DNA of 43,238 bases from Flavobacterium sp. (GCF_029945805.1 NZ_JAQSDH010000020.1:1-43238); one strand, 5' to 3'. Shown: positions 33,926 through 42,086, counted from the stretch's first letter. A program made the numbers and translations. Notes: generated by a model not told the origin, from the sequence alone.

Positions 33926-34300
33926 TTAGATTATATCAATTCCGATTTCTTCGAGAATACCTAAAAGATAACTACTTTGATTGGGATTGTATTTTTCGAT
34001 GCCGCTTTGGTACCATTTTGAGATCACGTCAATTTGGAATGAGGTATAATCATCATCATTTATTCTAATGCCCAGCATTCCGGCCAAAAGGAAATCCTCT
34101 AAAACTTTGTTGGTAACAATCAATTTTGGGATGCCGTGAACCACTTTTCCATTCATTCGTTCATAGTCTTGTCGACCTTGATTGAAACCGCTAGCAAAAG
34201 CTTCTTTTCGATTTTGGTTAATTGTTATGTAGGGATTTAAGCCGCTAGAATATCCTTCTAAATACTCTTGTCTGTATATTGGATTGAATATATTATTCAT
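33926..34300 (-). CDS. Hypothetical protein of 124 residues
   Basis: The small soluble protein has no signal peptide or membrane segment. The N-terminal part has repeated YxxGYxxG-like features (YRQEYLEGYSSGLNPY, EAFASGFNQGRQDYE) and the C-terminal part is rich in Asp and Ile. I recognise no family. A candidate promoter and normal composition support a real gene. It is a single-gene unit on the minus strand. Confidence 0.65.
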   Translation of the reverse strand: MNNIFNPIYRQEYLEGYSSGLNPYITINQNRKEAFASGFNQGRQDYERMNGKVVHGIPKLIVTNKVLEDFLLAGMLGIRINDDDYTSFQIDVISKWYQSGIEKYNPNQSSYLLGILEEIGIDII

Positions 34301-34333
34301 AGTGTAATCGTTGTGGTATTTGATTTTCTAACC

Positions 34334-34341
34334 CAAACTTA
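34334..34341 (-). promoter_or_regulatory. -7 element upstream of the 124-residue protein gene
   Basis: TAAGTTTG on the minus strand fits TAnnTTTG and would give a leader of about 27 bases. No -33 TTG is evident at the right distance. The rest of the 209-base region up to the next gene shows no further signal I can support. Confidence 0.35.
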
Positions 34342-34509
34342 TTAACAAAAAATGACTAATTGTTTAAAAATCGTTTAACGGAAAAAAAAACCTTCAAATC
34401 ACAAGTGCGATGACGTTTGTCGATAAAATCTACTTTTTATACTGTGGCGTATGTTCAAGAATCAAACTCAAAAAAAATAACTATATTGTAATCCTTAAAT
34501 AGATCATTG

Positions 34510-35250
34510 ATGGAAACTACAAAATTTAACATCGCCGTTTTAATCGATGGCGATAATGCCCAACCCAAATTAATCAAAGAAATCCTTGAAGAAGTTTCTA
34601 AATATGGAAAAGCAACCATTAGAAGAATTTATGGTGATTGGACGCAAACAAACATGAATGGATGGAAAGAAATCATCAATCAGTATTCCATCAGTCCGAT
34701 TCAGAAATTTGCCTATACAACGGGAAAAAACTCAACCGATAGCTCGCTGATTATTGAAGCAATGGATATACTTCACAGCAAAAATGTTGAAGGCTTTTGT
34801 ATTGTTTCTAGCGATAGTGATTACACCGGTTTGGCAAAAAGAATTAGAGAAGAAGGACTTTTTGTTATGGGAATAGGGCAAAAGAAAACCCCAAGTGCTT
34901 TTGTTCAATCCTGTGAAATATTTACGTTTTCGGAAAATCTTTTTGCAGAACATGAAATCATTCCAATCACTAAAAAGAAAACTACTGCAAAAGAAATAGC
35001 AGTTAAAGAAAGCGACGTAGCAAAGATTAATCTTTCGATTATTGATAAAGCTTTTGATATTTCAGCCAATGAAGATGACGAAGCTTATATTTCAAATATT
35101 GGAGCCAATCTTCGTAAAATTTCACCAAGTTTTGACTCCAGAACTTTTGGATTTAGGAACTTAACCAAACTATTTGAAAGTATCGAAAAATATCAAGTCG
35201 TAAAGAATATTGTTAACGGATTAAACCATCCATTGGTAAGACTTAAATAA
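34510..35250 (+). CDS. NYN-domain ribonuclease-like protein with LOTUS/OST-HTH domain
   Basis: The 246-residue protein has an N-terminal NYN (PIN-like) nuclease domain with acidic residues Asp13 and Asp15 in VLIDGDNAQPK, Asp77, and Asp102 and Asp104 in SSDSDYTGLAKRI. A C-terminal OST-HTH/LOTUS domain covers about residues 170-240. Such LabA-like proteins are thought to act on RNA, and LOTUS domains bind RNA. The start at the ATG 34510 is preferred over the adjacent TTG at 34507. It is a stand-alone gene. A role in RNA turnover is inferred from domains only. Confidence 0.85.
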   Translation: METTKFNIAVLIDGDNAQPKLIKEILEEVSKYGKATIRRIYGDWTQTNMNGWKEIINQYSISPIQKFAYTTGKNSTDSSLIIEAMDILHSKNVEGFCIVSSDSDYTGLAKRIREEGLFVMGIGQKKTPSAFVQSCEIFTFSENLFAEHEIIPITKKKTTAKEIAVKESDVAKINLSIIDKAFDISANEDDEAYISNIGANLRKISPSFDSRTFGFRNLTKLFESIEKYQVVKNIVNGLNHPLVRLK

Positions 35251-35287
35251 AAATACGATTTTAAGGAAAATTTAAAAGTTCAATGTT

Positions 35288-35316
35288 TTGTTTTTTTATC
35301 AAATAGATTATTTTTG
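35288..35316 (+). promoter_or_regulatory. Promoter of the DUF4369/thioredoxin-like gene
   Basis: TTG (35288-35290) is followed after 18 bases by TATTTTTG (35309-35316), an exact consensus match. The leader to the ATG at 35345 is about 22 bases. Confidence 0.55.
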
Positions 35317-35344
35317 ACCGTCTTAAATAACACATTGTAGTTTT

Positions 35345-36862
35345 ATGAAGAAAATACTTTTTGCTCTTGTCTTATTTTTATCTTCATTTTTTGCCGTTGC
35401 ACAATCGGGATATGAAATAACAATAAACTTAAAAAACTGTCCTGATACCTTGGCATATCTTACATACTACCAGTTCGATAAAACCTTAATTAAAGATACT
35501 TGCACCACTATTAAAGATGGTAAAATTGTTTTCACAGGAAAAAATAAACTTGACAAAGGAATTTACTCCTTAGTAAGTCAGAAAAAAGCAATTTACTTTG
35601 ATTTCTTTATTGATGATACTACGCAAAAACTAGAAATGTCAAGTGTGGCCAGCCCAAATATTGGTAAAGAATTAAAAGCTTTGAATTCCCCTCTGGAAAA
35701 CGAATTCTTCAACTACATTCAATTTGTCAACCAACAGAATGTGAATTTCCAAGCCTATAAATCCGGAAAACAATTTCTAACAAAGAAGGATACACTTGCG
35801 CTGAAAGAGAAAGAAAAAGAATTTGAACGGAACATTAATTTGTATGAGTCTAACTTCTTATCAACTCACAAAGGGACTTATATTGGTGATGTGATGAATT
35901 TGAAAGTAGAAAAATTACTTAAAGAAATTCCAAAAGCATCTAACGGAAGACCCGATAGCATTAAGGTCTTCAAGTATTATAAAAGCCATTACTGGGACGA
36001 TGTGAATTTTGCAGATGACGGTATAGTGCGCAATCCGTTTTTTAATACTAAAGTAAAAAAGTATTTTGAGTCGATTATCATTTCGCATCCGGATAGCGTT
36101 GCTGTTGAAATAGATAAAATAATGAGTAAAACAAAACCCGGAACATTAACGCACAAGCTTCTGCTGGCTCATTTTACCTATACTTACGAAACCTCAAAAA
36201 TGATGGGATTTGACAAAGTATTTGTACACATGTCAGATACTTATTTTAAAACCGGTAAAGCAAACGGTATTTATGAAGATCCAGAAATTGTACAGAAAAT
36301 CATCAGACGTGCCGATAAGCTTAAGCCTTTATTGGTTGGAGCAGCAGCTCAAGATTTACTCATGATTAAGGCAGAAGATTTTAGCAAAATGAAAGCTATG
36401 GGATTTGAAAATGCTAAAAACAGCGAAGAAATGACCACTGTTTATTATAAGAATGTAACTGCAGTTACTAAATTATATATGAAATTAAGCGATGTTAAAG
36501 CAGATTACACGGTACTTGTTTTTTGGGATGTGGATTGTGGCCATTGCCAAAAGGAAATTCCAAAATTGCTTGAATCCTATAATGAAATGTTGAAAGAAAA
36601 AATGAATGTAAAAGTTTACAGCGTTTACATGCAACATGAAGGTGAAAAATACTTGAAATATATAGCGGATAATAAACTTCCATGGATAAACGTTTATGAT
36701 GGCGCACACTACAACAATGCGATTGAAAAATATGATGTATACTCTACGCCTGTGATTTATATTTTAGATAAAAATAAAATTATCAAAGCAAAACGTATTG
36801 ATGCTGAGCAAGTAAAACCTATGATTAAATTACTGGAACAAGAATCCAAAAACTTGAAATAA
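35345..36862 (+). CDS. Exported thioredoxin-fold protein with DUF4369-like N terminus
   Basis: The 505-residue protein has a signal peptide (MKKILFALVLFLSSFFAVAQ), an N-terminal beta domain of the DUF4369 type (about 22-115), a long helical middle region (DUF5106-like, about 130-370) and a C-terminal thioredoxin-like domain. The redox motif is CGHC (Cys398, Cys401) in VFWDVDCGHCQKEIP. The cis-proline loop is visible in VYSTPVIYILD. It probably acts as a periplasmic thiol-disulfide oxidoreductase of the TlpA/ResA kind. The substrate is unknown. Its stop overlaps the start of a small membrane protein gene as TAATG. Confidence 0.87.
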   Translation: MKKILFALVLFLSSFFAVAQSGYEITINLKNCPDTLAYLTYYQFDKTLIKDTCTTIKDGKIVFTGKNKLDKGIYSLVSQKKAIYFDFFIDDTTQKLEMSSVASPNIGKELKALNSPLENEFFNYIQFVNQQNVNFQAYKSGKQFLTKKDTLALKEKEKEFERNINLYESNFLSTHKGTYIGDVMNLKVEKLLKEIPKASNGRPDSIKVFKYYKSHYWDDVNFADDGIVRNPFFNTKVKKYFESIIISHPDSVAVEIDKIMSKTKPGTLTHKLLLAHFTYTYETSKMMGFDKVFVHMSDTYFKTGKANGIYEDPEIVQKIIRRADKLKPLLVGAAAQDLLMIKAEDFSKMKAMGFENAKNSEEMTTVYYKNVTAVTKLYMKLSDVKADYTVLVFWDVDCGHCQKEIPKLLESYNEMLKEKMNVKVYSVYMQHEGEKYLKYIADNKLPWINVYDGAHYNNAIEKYDVYSTPVIYILDKNKIIKAKRIDAEQVKPMIKLLEQESKNLK

Positions 36863-37110
36863 TGAAACCAATAGAAATCAAAACATTAAGCGTCGCAGAA
36901 CTCCAAAAAAGAGAAAAAACTGCTACGGCAATGAGTTGGTTAATGGGGACCATAATACTCATCCAACTCATATCTGGTATTTATTTAACAACGCAACAAG
37001 GATTTAATGTATTCCTAATGTTACCCTTAGTATTTATACCCTTACTTATTGTAAATATTGCGAACGTCAAAAAAATAAAGGAAGAAATAGCCCGTCGTCG
37101 AAAAAAATAA
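36862..37110 (+). CDS. Small membrane protein, two helices
   Basis: The 82-residue protein has a charged N-terminal part with KREKT, two transmembrane helices (about 28-48 and 53-70) and a basic tail ending KKIKEEIARRRKK. The start overlaps the stop of the thioredoxin-like gene by one base, so the two are translationally coupled. It may support the exported redox protein, but no family or function is recognised. Its stop codon directly abuts the stop of the convergent rRNA methyltransferase gene. Confidence 0.75.
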   Translation: MKPIEIKTLSVAELQKREKTATAMSWLMGTIILIQLISGIYLTTQQGFNVFLMLPLVFIPLLIVNIANVKKIKEEIARRRKK

Positions 37111-38277
37111 CTATTCTTCTTCTAGATTCATATATTTCCCTTTTTTGCTTCCTTCATACATTTCGTATTTTACCAAACGCGCTTCCAAACTTCCGTTGAA
37201 AAGCTTAATTTTTCGTGAAGGTCTTAGCCCAACAAACTTTAAAGCTTCCAGGTTTGCCGTAATAAACCAAGCATTCGTGTTGGGATAATTATTTTTCAAC
37301 GTATCCCCTATTTCTCGGTAAAAACGTTCCAATTCAATGTTCAATCGTTCCCCATAAGGTGGATTGAAAACCATTTGTAACGGTCCCGTATTTTCTTTTT
37401 TAGTTTCAAAAAAATCAGCTTGGCTTATGGTAATATAATCATCCAGATTAGCATTCAGTATATTGTCTTTAGCTTTTTGAACCGCACTTGGCGCTTTGTC
37501 GTATCCCGTTATAGTGTAATGAAATTCACGGGTTCGCTTCATTAAGGCATCAATGATTTGATCGAATAAATCGTTATCCCAATCGCTCCATTTTTCGAAT
37601 GCAAATTCTTTTCTGTTAATGTTAGCCGGAATATTACAGGCAATCATAGCGGCTTCCGCCAATACGGTTCCCGAGCCACACATCGGATCTAAAAAATCGC
37701 TTTTCCCTTCCCAACCTGCCAACAATAACATTCCAGCGGCCAAAACTTCATTTATCGGAGCAATATTGGTAGCTGTTTTGTAACCTCTTTGGTGTAATGA
37801 AGCTCCAGAAGTATCTAATGCAACTGAAACTTGATCTCTATCAATGTGAATATTGATTCTTAAATCCGGATGGTCTTTTTCTACACTTGGTCGTTGTCCT
37901 GATTTCTCCCGAAATTGATCAACAATCGCATCTTTAGCTTTTTGAGAAACAAACTGCGAATGTTTAAAATTATCCGAATGAATCGTGGTATCGATAACAA
38001 ACGTTTGATTTTCATTTAGGTATTTAGACCAATCAATTCCCTGAATGCCTTTATACAAATTTTGATCGTTCGTAGCTTTGAAATAATAAATCGGTTTTAA
38101 TATTTTTAAGGCAGTTCGCAAGGACAAATTGGCTTTGTACATAAAACCTTTATCTCCTTTAAAAGTGACAGCTCGTGTGCCAATTTCAACATCTTGCGCG
38201 CCTAATTGCTGTAATTCTTTTGCTAATAGTTCTTCAAAACCAAAAAAGGTTTTGGCAATCATTTTAAAATTCTCCAT
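37111..38277 (-). CDS. THUMP-domain rRNA guanine-N2 methyltransferase (RlmL/RlmK N-part-like)
   Basis: The 388-residue protein is counted from the ATG at 38277 (MENFKMIAKTFFGFEELLAK). The THUMP RNA-binding domain (about 50-165) is followed by a Rossmann-fold methyltransferase with DPMCGSGTVLAEAA and the NPPY motif in MVFNPPYGERL. It resembles the N-terminal half of E. coli RlmKL (formerly YcbY), which modifies G2445 of 23S rRNA. The frame is open 10 codons further upstream to 38307, but the -7 box at 38331-38338 and family starts favour the shorter form. Confidence 0.9.
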   Translation of the reverse strand: MENFKMIAKTFFGFEELLAKELQQLGAQDVEIGTRAVTFKGDKGFMYKANLSLRTALKILKPIYYFKATNDQNLYKGIQGIDWSKYLNENQTFVIDTTIHSDNFKHSQFVSQKAKDAIVDQFREKSGQRPSVEKDHPDLRINIHIDRDQVSVALDTSGASLHQRGYKTATNIAPINEVLAAGMLLLAGWEGKSDFLDPMCGSGTVLAEAAMIACNIPANINRKEFAFEKWSDWDNDLFDQIIDALMKRTREFHYTITGYDKAPSAVQKAKDNILNANLDDYITISQADFFETKKENTGPLQMVFNPPYGERLNIELERFYREIGDTLKNNYPNTNAWFITANLEALKFVGLRPSRKIKLFNGSLEARLVKYEMYEGSKKGKYMNLEEE

Positions 38278-38280
38278 GTT

Positions 38281-38310
38281 CAATATCAATTTCAATAGCA
38301 ATATCAATAG
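38281..38310. repeat. CAAT-rich tandem sequence
   Basis: CAATATCAATTTCAATAGCAATATCAATAG-type sequence made of 6-base CAATAT/CAATTT/CAATAG units lies directly upstream of the methyltransferase start. It shares the 16-mer at 38287-38302 exactly with the tandem repeat inside the MbnP-family gene (12586-12601). Confidence 0.6.
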
Positions 38311-38315
38311 TCTAT

Positions 38316-38349
38316 TTGCTATAACTTCGGCAAAAATACATTAAATTTG
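38316..38349 (+). promoter_or_regulatory. Promoter of the SAM-methyltransferase gene
   Basis: TTG (38316-38318) and TAAATTTG (38342-38349) are 23 bases apart. The leader to the ATG at 38379 is about 23 bases. This promoter is interlocked with the divergent one at 38331-38338. Confidence 0.4.
38331..38338 (-). promoter_or_regulatory. -7 element of the THUMP methyltransferase gene
   Basis: TATTTTTG on the minus strand matches the consensus and lies 3 bases from the plus-strand -7 box. The leader to the ATG at 38277 would be about 48 bases and includes the CAAT-rich repeat. Confidence 0.4.
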
Positions 38350-38378
38350 CGCGTTCAGAATTGATTTGAAAAGAATAA

Positions 38379-39143
38379 ATGTCTACACCAGAAAATACGA
38401 AATCCGAAATCACCAGTCTTAAATCAGAAAAATGGTATTCTTCTTGGTTTGACACGCCTTATTATCACATACTTTACAAAGATAGAAATTACCGTGAAGC
38501 CCAAATTTTCATGGACAACTTGACGCATTATTTAAATCTACCCGAAAAAGCAAAGGTTTTAGACTTGGCTTGTGGAAAAGGGAGACATTCTATTTACTTG
38601 AATCAATTAGGATTTGATGTTGTAGGTGCTGATTTATCCGAAAACAGTATCGCGGAAGCCAAAATAAACGAGAATGATACCTTACATTTTTTGGTTCATG
38701 ACAAACGAGAACCTTTTGATGCTAAGTTTGATGCGATTTTCAATTTGTTTACCAGCTTTGGTTATTTTGAAAACCGTGAAGATGATATCAAAACATTACT
38801 GGCAATTAAAGAAAGTCTTTCAGATTATGGTTTTGCCGTAATCGATTTTATGAATTCACAGCAGGTTATCGAGAATCTGATTCCAGAAGAAATTAAAGAA
38901 GTAGACGGAATTACATTTTATATTAAACGATTTGTAGTCGATGGTTTTATTACCAAACAAATTGATTTTGAAGACAAAGGTGAAAAATTTCAGTTCACAG
39001 AAAAAGTCAGAGCCTACACTTTAGAAGATTTCCAAAATATGATGGATGAAACTGGAATATACCTCCTGGATACTTTTGGAGATTATAAGCTGAAGAAATT
39101 CCACAAAAACACAAGTGAACGTTTAATAATGATTTTTAAATAG
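38379..39143 (+). CDS. Class I SAM-dependent methyltransferase
   Basis: The 254-residue soluble protein has the glycine-rich SAM-binding motif VLDLACGKGRHSIYL (about 59-73), the acidic loop GADLSENSI and the motif-IV region FDAIFNLFTSFGYF. The N-terminal SSWFDTPYYHILYKDRNY is characteristic of a group of small-molecule methyltransferases common in Bacteroidota. The substrate is unknown. It diverges from the THUMP methyltransferase gene and is transcribed from an interlocked promoter. Confidence 0.9.
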   Translation: MSTPENTKSEITSLKSEKWYSSWFDTPYYHILYKDRNYREAQIFMDNLTHYLNLPEKAKVLDLACGKGRHSIYLNQLGFDVVGADLSENSIAEAKINENDTLHFLVHDKREPFDAKFDAIFNLFTSFGYFENREDDIKTLLAIKESLSDYGFAVIDFMNSQQVIENLIPEEIKEVDGITFYIKRFVVDGFITKQIDFEDKGEKFQFTEKVRAYTLEDFQNMMDETGIYLLDTFGDYKLKKFHKNTSERLIMIFK

Positions 39144-39161
39144 TGGATGCGGTAATTCGGT

Positions 39162-39217
39162 GATTTGTTGATTTGTTAAATCTGAATTCAAATAACCAAA
39201 TATCCAAATAACCAAAT
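39162..39217. repeat. Intergenic GATTTGTT and CAAATAACCAAAT repeats
   Basis: Two GATTTGTT units (39162-39177) are followed by two copies of CAAATAACCAAAT (39189-39201 and 39205-39217). The two groups are roughly complementary, so a weak hairpin is possible. It fills the 82-base gap before the ZIP transporter gene. Confidence 0.6.
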
Positions 39218-39225
39218 CAAAACGA

Positions 39226-39894
39226 ATGAACTACTTACTTCCTTTACTTTCAGTACTTATTGGCTACTTAATTGCTATTTTACTTAAACCAAAAGTCAAG
39301 CAAAATTTAAAACTTTTATTGGCCTTTAGTGGTTCGTTTTTATTGTCATTAACTGTTATGCATTTGCTTCCTGAAGTATATGAAAGCCACACTAAAAATG
39401 TTGGAATTTTCATTATGTGTGGAATATTATTCCAAATCATTTTAGAATTTTTTTCCAAAGGTGCGGAACACGGACATGTGCATGGTCATGATAAAATGAT
39501 AAAAATGCCTTGGTTATTGTTTATCAGTTTGTGTATTCACGCTTTTCTCGAAGGTTTTCCTGTGGGACATCATCACGATTTGGCATACGGAATTGCGATC
39601 CACCACTTACCTATCGCGATTATTTTAACTACATTTTTCATAAATGCACAATTGAATAAAACAGTTTTGTTATTATTCATGTTGACTTTTGCGCTTATGA
39701 CTCCGCTTGGTACTTTGGTTTCAGATAGTGTACCAATAGTAAATCAATATTACACCGAAATAACAGCCGTTGTAATTGGAATTCTATTCCATATTTCTTC
39801 TACCATTATCTTTGAAAGTAGTGAAGGTCACAAATTCAACCTTGCTAAAGTATCGATGATTATTTTAGGGATTGTATTAGCAAGTTTTTTATAA
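39226..39894 (+). CDS. ZIP-family divalent metal transporter
   Basis: The 222-residue inner-membrane protein has about eight short helices. The central cytoplasmic loop is histidine-rich (EHGHVHGHDK, 81-90). The transport-site motifs are HAFLEGFPVG (His105, Glu109) and AIHHLPIA (His126, His127), which bind Zn2+ or Fe2+ in ZIP proteins. TM4-like LTVMHLLPEVYE is also typical. It imports divalent metal into the cytoplasm. The metal cannot be told from sequence. No zinc-regulated operator was recognised upstream. Confidence 0.9.
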   Translation: MNYLLPLLSVLIGYLIAILLKPKVKQNLKLLLAFSGSFLLSLTVMHLLPEVYESHTKNVGIFIMCGILFQIILEFFSKGAEHGHVHGHDKMIKMPWLLFISLCIHAFLEGFPVGHHHDLAYGIAIHHLPIAIILTTFFINAQLNKTVLLLFMLTFALMTPLGTLVSDSVPIVNQYYTEITAVVIGILFHISSTIIFESSEGHKFNLAKVSMIILGIVLASFL

Positions 39895-39901
39895 AACTTT
39901 G

Positions 39902-39909
39902 TAACTTTG
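39902..39909 (+). promoter_or_regulatory. -7 element upstream of murQ
   Basis: TAACTTTG matches TAnnTTTG and would give a leader of about 14 bases. It sits in three close AACTTTG copies. There is no TTG at the correct -33 distance, so read-through from the ZIP gene may matter more. Confidence 0.35.
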
Positions 39910-39929
39910 AAACTTTGCTACAATAAAAA

Positions 39930-40742
39930 ATGAACTTCATAAAAACCACCGAACAATCCTCCAAATACGAACATTTAGAAAAAATGTCAGTTGCCGATTT
40001 GTTATTCAATATTAATAGTGAAGATAAAACGGTACCGCTTGCGGTTGAAAAAGCATTGCCACAAATAGCAGCATTGGTTACCAAAACCGTCGAAAAAATG
40101 AAACTCGGTGGTCGCCTTTTCTACATTGGTGCCGGCACTTCCGGTCGATTGGGAATTGTTGATGCTTCTGAATGTCCGCCTACTTTTGGAGTTCAATTTG
40201 ATTTGGTTAATGGAATTATTGCTGGCGGTGATAAAGCCATTCGACGTGCCGTTGAAAATGCTGAAGACAATACTACACAAGCTTGGGTTGATTTACAAGA
40301 ACAAAATATTAGTGAAAATGATATTGTAATTGGAATCGCAGCATCAGGAACAACGCCTTATGTAATTGGTGGTTTAGAAAAATGCAACGAAAATAATATC
40401 AGTACTGGGTCTATTTCTTGTAATGACGGAAGTCCCATTGGTTTAATTGCCAAATTTCCAGTGGTTGTTGTGGTTGGTCCCGAATTCGTTACCGGAAGTT
40501 CGCGAATGAAAGCTGGAACAGCTCAGAAATTAGTCCTGAATATGATTTCCACAGCGACAATGATTCAGCTTGGAAAAGTAAAAGGAAACAAAATGGTTGA
40601 TATGCAATTGAGTAACGACAAATTAGTGGATCGTGGCGTAAAAATGATCATGGGTGAAATTCCAGTGAATTATGAAATAGCAGCGGCTTTATTGAAAGAA
40701 TTTGGGAGCGTCAGAAATGCCGTTGATCAGTACAATAAATAA
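39930..40742 (+). CDS. murQ: N-acetylmuramic acid 6-phosphate etherase
   Basis: The 270-residue SIS-domain enzyme removes the lactyl ether from MurNAc-6-phosphate to give GlcNAc-6-phosphate in peptidoglycan recycling. Visible features are GAGTSGRLGIVDASECPPTFG-type signature residues (from about Gly63 on), GIAASGTTPYV and the MurQ-specific FVTGSSRMKAGTAQKL. It is slightly shorter than the usual enzyme of about 300 residues, because the C-terminal helical domain is reduced, as in other Flavobacteria. No murP or anmK gene is nearby. The next gene follows after 17 bases. Confidence 0.93.
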   Translation: MNFIKTTEQSSKYEHLEKMSVADLLFNINSEDKTVPLAVEKALPQIAALVTKTVEKMKLGGRLFYIGAGTSGRLGIVDASECPPTFGVQFDLVNGIIAGGDKAIRRAVENAEDNTTQAWVDLQEQNISENDIVIGIAASGTTPYVIGGLEKCNENNISTGSISCNDGSPIGLIAKFPVVVVVGPEFVTGSSRMKAGTAQKLVLNMISTATMIQLGKVKGNKMVDMQLSNDKLVDRGVKMIMGEIPVNYEIAAALLKEFGSVRNAVDQYNK

Positions 40743-40759
40743 AAAACAATTTTGAAATC

Positions 40760-41248
40760 ATGAGTAAAAATATTCTTTTACTGTTTACATTACTAATCGG
40801 ATTTACCACTTTTTCTCAAGGATTAACTTTGGGCGACAGTTCGCCAAAACCACTAAAATTAGAAAACGGAAAAATATATCAAGACGGTGTTCAGGTGCCC
40901 AGTTATCAGATGAAAAAAATACTAGCATCAAACCTTCATTCATTAAAGGTATATCAGCAAGCCAAGTCAAAGGAAACTATTGGCACCACTTTATTGGGAT
41001 TGGGAGCTACTTTAACTATCGTTGATTTAGCGATTGGATTATTTTCGGATGCAAAATATCCAACGGCATTGACTTATGCTGGTGTCGGAATGATTGCCGT
41101 ATCTATTCCGGTATTATCTGGAAGATCAAAAAAAATGGAAGAGGTCGTTCAATCGTATAATGACGGTCTCAAAAATACCACTTCATTAGAGTTCGATTTA
41201 AATGCTGTAGCGAATCAGAATGGAGTCGGACTCCAAATCAAATTTTAA
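40760..41248 (+). CDS. Hypothetical exported/membrane protein of 162 residues
   Basis: The protein begins with a signal peptide (cleavage near TFSQG, residue 20). A soluble segment with GKIYQDGVQVPSYQMKKIL is followed by two hydrophobic helices (about 76-92 and 102-118) and ends in a beta-like tail, SLEFDLNAVANQNGVGLQIKF, resembling an outer-membrane-type C terminus. I recognise no named family. It is located between murQ and a DUF6095-like gene, with 1 base to the latter, so an operon is likely. Confidence 0.75.
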   Translation: MSKNILLLFTLLIGFTTFSQGLTLGDSSPKPLKLENGKIYQDGVQVPSYQMKKILASNLHSLKVYQQAKSKETIGTTLLGLGATLTIVDLAIGLFSDAKYPTALTYAGVGMIAVSIPVLSGRSKKMEEVVQSYNDGLKNTTSLEFDLNAVANQNGVGLQIKF

Positions 41249-41249
41249 C

Positions 41250-41477
41250 ATGTCAGACAACAAAAAGCTTTTTAATAAAGGGGTAAAATTTATGCTTTAT
41301 GCCTTACCGCTAATGTTTATTGGACCAAGCGTAATTTACAACGCATGGATTAATAAGGAAAACGTTTGGCATTATGTAGTTTTGGGTTTTGGGATTTTTA
41401 TATGTTTTATGGCAGTATATTTTTTGTTCAAAGGAGTTAAAAACCTTATAGACGGACTTTTTGAATATGATAAATAA
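41250..41477 (+). CDS. Small two-helix membrane protein (DUF6095-like)
   Basis: The 75-residue protein is counted from the ATG at 41250 (MSDNKKLFNKGVKFMLYALP). Two helices (about 13-31 and 41-62) are joined by a short loop with NAWINKENVWHY. The sequence resembles small membrane proteins annotated DUF6095 next to murQ in Flavobacteria; this is from memory. The frame opens 10 codons earlier inside the previous gene, which is rejected. Confidence 0.75.
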   Translation: MSDNKKLFNKGVKFMLYALPLMFIGPSVIYNAWINKENVWHYVVLGFGIFICFMAVYFLFKGVKNLIDGLFEYDK

Positions 41478-41525
41478 GAACTACTGAAAATTTCACCCAT
41501 GATGAACTCGATAAACTAAAATAAA

Positions 41526-41634
41526 TTAGCCCGGATTGCAGTGGAAATCCTTTTTTAGGATTGCCCTATAGCAAAGCGGAAGGGAAATCATAACAAAAGA
41601 TTGAAACGGAAAGCCGGAAATGGCTTCTAAAATA
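41526..41634 (+). ncRNA. Structured RNA-like intergenic element, possibly Flavo-1
   Basis: TTAGCCCGG at the left edge pairs with CCGG (41614-41617) and GGCT (41622-41625) at the right edge. AATCCTTTT (from about 41546) can pair with AAAAGATT (41596-41603) around an internal region. The boundaries and the phrase GATTGAAACGGAAAGC are very like a recurrent element I recall from Flavobacterium intergenic regions, possibly the Flavo-1 RNA family in Rfam. No open frame explains it. It fills the 206-base gap between two genes. The identification with Flavo-1 is from memory. Confidence 0.5.
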
Positions 41635-41683
41635 AATTCAGGTTAAATTCAAATAAAAACACACTGAACTAAATTCAGCATAA

Positions 41684-42055
41684 ATGAAAAAAATAACACT
41701 ACTCCTGCTCACTTTAACTATACTTTCTTGCAACCAAAAAGAGCGCGATTGCACCGATTTTAGAACCGGCAAATTTAAATTTGTTCAGGATATTAATGGT
41801 AAAAAACACACATCAACATTCGTCCGTACGGAAAACATTCAGATCGAAACTTATAACGGAAAAACTGATTCAGCATCGGTACGTTGGGTAAACGACTGCG
41901 AATTCATTTTACAAAAACTACATCCTAAATCGATGGAAGAAGAAAAGGCAATTAGTATGAAAATTTTGTATACGGAGAAGAACTCGTATACCTTTGAATA
42001 TTCCTTTGTAGGAAGCAATAAAAAACAACGTGGTAGTGCCATTAAAGTCGACTAA
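41684..42055 (+). CDS. Small lipoprotein of unknown function
   Basis: The 123-residue protein has a lipoprotein signal, LTILSC (Cys16). The mature part has a conserved-looking core: CTDFRTGKFKF, TYNGKTDSASVRWVNDCEF and a C-terminal KKQRGSAIKV. It is beta-rich and small. Homologues in Flavobacterium databases often carry the label DNA topoisomerase IV, which must be wrong for a secreted lipoprotein of this size. It lies 31 bases before the TerC-family gene. Function unknown. Confidence 0.8.
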   Translation: MKKITLLLLTLTILSCNQKERDCTDFRTGKFKFVQDINGKKHTSTFVRTENIQIETYNGKTDSASVRWVNDCEFILQKLHPKSMEEEKAISMKILYTEKNSYTFEYSFVGSNKKQRGSAIKVD

Positions 42056-42086
42056 CAGCATTTTATGCTAAACTAAAATTAAAAAA

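Noticed and set aside
41684..42055. DNA topoisomerase IV label recalled for similar proteins
   Set aside because: The protein is a 123-residue lipoprotein without any topoisomerase domain, so the label is a propagated error.
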